Shown here: in pieces, positions 4,293-5,173 of the stretch
Numbering within the stretch: the first letter of the stretch is position 1
Layout of the letters: each line of letters starts with the position of its first letter
NCBI GenBank assembly: GCA_949288405.1
Contig: CASEKM010000126.1
Location: 1-5,173, forward strand
Length of the DNA stretch: 5,173 nucleotides
Source: an uncultured bacterium
GTDB taxonomy: Bacteria; Bacillota; Clostridia; Oscillospirales; Oscillospiraceae
Reading direction: 5' to 3'
Notes under the pieces: generated by a model
Told to the model about the DNA's origin: nothing
Seen by the model: only the letters and a program-made list of their open reading frames with translations
The model's database searches: none
Position numbers and translations under genes: made by a program

Positions 4293-5009
4293 TTACTTGA
4301 TCTCGTAGTCCCGGCCGAACTGGAGCTCCCCGAAGTCGATGCGGGTGGTCTTCTCCAGGTCGTCGTCTTCCCCGTCCTCCTCCTGGGCGGACCCGGAGGC
4401 GTCCTCCTGGGCGGGAGCGGACTCCCCCGCCTGGCGGACCTTCTCGTTCTCGGCGGCCGCCTCGGCCATGGCCTGGGCCACCAGGCGCTGGACGCTGTCG
4501 TCGATGTCGGAGACGGTCTCCTCCACCTTGTCCTCCTGGGTGGCCTGGGCGGGGGCGGGAGCCAGCTGGCTCAGCTGGTCCAGGTACTCCTGGGCCTTGG
4601 CGTGGAGGGCGCGCACCTGCTGGACATAGGCGGCGGTCTCCTTCTGGGCGGACTCCAGGCGGAAGCGCTCGGCCTCCTCCTCCCGGCGGATGTCCGCCAG
4701 CTTCTCCTGGGCCTCCGCCTGGGCGTCCTGGAGGATCTGGGCGCGCTTCTGCTCCGCCTCCTTCACCAGGTCGTCCGCCATCCGCTGGGCGGCCATCAGG
4801 GCCTTGCGCATGGCCTCCTCGGTGGAGCGGTACTCCTCCACCTTGTCCACCAGCACCTTCATTTTGCTCTTCAGCACCGCGTTCTCACTGTACAGGGCGC
4901 TGTAGTCCTCGGTGAGTACGTCTAAAAACTCGTCCACCTGGGCCATATTGTATCCGCCGAAAGACGCCTTGGGGAAGGCGCGCTCGGATACCTCCTGGGG
5001 AGTCAGCAT
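4293..5009 (-). CDS. divIVA: DivIVA domain-containing protein
   Basis: This 238-residue protein belongs to the DivIVA/GpsB family, coiled-coil proteins that bind curved membrane at septa and poles and recruit division or growth factors. The N-terminal domain is clear: LTPQEVSERAFPKASFGGYN, then VDEFLD and LTEDYSAL..EN..L. Phe17 sits at the position of the membrane-inserting Phe17 of B. subtilis DivIVA, but the following residue is Gly rather than Arg. Residues 35-150 are a long charged coiled coil rich in Ala, Gln and Glu. A Pro/Ala-rich break (LAPAPAQATQE) follows, then a helical segment, a very acidic linker (EEDGEDDDLE), and a closing RIDFGELQFGRDYEIK. The ATG at 5009 has AGGAGG 9 bases upstream; an ATG at 5016 is out of frame. 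The gene converges on rnhA. I use the symbol divIVA for the family; orthology to B. subtilis divIVA is not proven. Confidence 0.92.
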   Translation of the reverse strand: MLTPQEVSERAFPKASFGGYNMAQVDEFLDVLTEDYSALYSENAVLKSKMKVLVDKVEEYRSTEEAMRKALMAAQRMADDLVKEAEQKRAQILQDAQAEAQEKLADIRREEEAERFRLESAQKETAAYVQQVRALHAKAQEYLDQLSQLAPAPAQATQEDKVEETVSDIDDSVQRLVAQAMAEAAAENEKVRQAGESAPAQEDASGSAQEEDGEDDDLEKTTRIDFGELQFGRDYEIK

Positions 5010-5018
5010 GGTTCATTA

Positions 5019-5024
5019 CCTCCT
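5019..5024 (-). promoter_or_regulatory. Ribosome binding site of divIVA
   Basis: On the minus strand AGGAGG lies 9 bases before the ATG. It follows directly on the T-run of the upstream hairpin, so no room remains for a promoter between the two. Confidence 0.8.
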
Positions 5025-5045
5025 AAAAAAGCGCCCAGGGGCGCT
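5025..5045 (-). terminator. Terminator-like hairpin directly upstream of the divIVA ribosome binding site
   Basis: Read on the minus strand, AGCGCC pairs with GGCGCT around CCTG (5030-5045) and is followed by a T-run (5025-5029, with the final stem T giving TTTTTT). It has the form of an intrinsic terminator or attenuator. It may end a gene beyond the window edge or control entry into divIVA. Confidence 0.6.
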
Positions 5046-5120
5046 GTGGGTTCTAAATTTGTGCAGGGCGCGCTGGCCCGGAGTGTTCCCGATTTCGCCG
5101 CCAAAGATAACTTTTTTGTT

Positions 5121-5173
5121 CTAACGGTCCGTGTCCCGGGCGGCGACCTTCTTTTTCCATGGCGAAAAAGAAG
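5121..5173 (-). other. Possible 3' end of an upstream minus-strand gene
   Basis: One minus-strand frame is open from the window edge to a TAG at 5121-5123, reading SFSPWKKKVAARDTDR. It is too short to identify. The hairpin with T-run at 5025-5045 would fit a gene ending here. Another frame stays open past the divIVA start, so the choice is uncertain. Confidence 0.2.

Noticed and set aside
5053..5160. A 34-codon minus-strand frame starting at ATG 5160 upstream of divIVA
   Set aside because: No ribosome binding site precedes the ATG, the peptide is basic low-complexity, and the frame crosses the leader region.

Overview
The window looks like chromosomal DNA of a GC-rich, low-motility-type Firmicute, most likely a gut Clostridia/Oscillospiraceae-type bacterium (inference). 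The reasons are a Firmicutes-type GyrA, a DivIVA protein, near-consensus AGGAGG ribosome binding sites, a DIP1984-family gene, and strongly GC-biased codons in all genes except one inserted segment.

Layout. Positions 1-1630 hold the 3' two-thirds of gyrA (start lies before the window). Close behind it on the same strand come two small membrane proteins with SHOCT-type C-termini (1673-2137 and 2152-2556), which share a perfectly conserved 10-residue motif. A DIP1984-family coiled-coil gene follows (2570-3025). The gaps are 42, 14 and 13 bases, so these four genes may be one transcript. Positions 3026-3405 have no gene. They hold a GC-rich, structured stretch with a tRNA-like T-arm (about 3053-3206), a weak terminator-like hairpin (3221-3247) and palindromic repeats.

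The most unusual part is 3347-3808: an AT-rich DUF559 (Vsr-like, PD-(D/E)XK) nuclease gene framed by two imperfect copies of a two-hairpin repeat in inverted orientation. The hairpins differ between copies by paired changes that keep the stems. A third, incomplete hairpin lies just outside the left copy (3293-3323). The right copy ends exactly at the ribosome binding site of rnhA, and the nuclease frame has no stop of its own: it runs through the repeat into rnhA, giving a 282-codon DUF559-RNase HI open frame. This looks like a small mobile or repeat-associated nuclease cassette that landed directly in front of a housekeeping gene.

rnhA (3817-4254) ends at a strong bidirectional terminator (4254-4282) shared with the convergent divIVA gene (4293-5009, minus strand). 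Immediately upstream of the divIVA ribosome binding site is another intrinsic-terminator-like hairpin with a T-run (minus strand, 5025-5045), which suggests attenuation or leaky termination. gyrA (DNA topology), rnhA (R-loop and RNA-DNA hybrid removal) and divIVA (pole/septum organisation) are housekeeping genes; the nuclease cassette is the accessory element.
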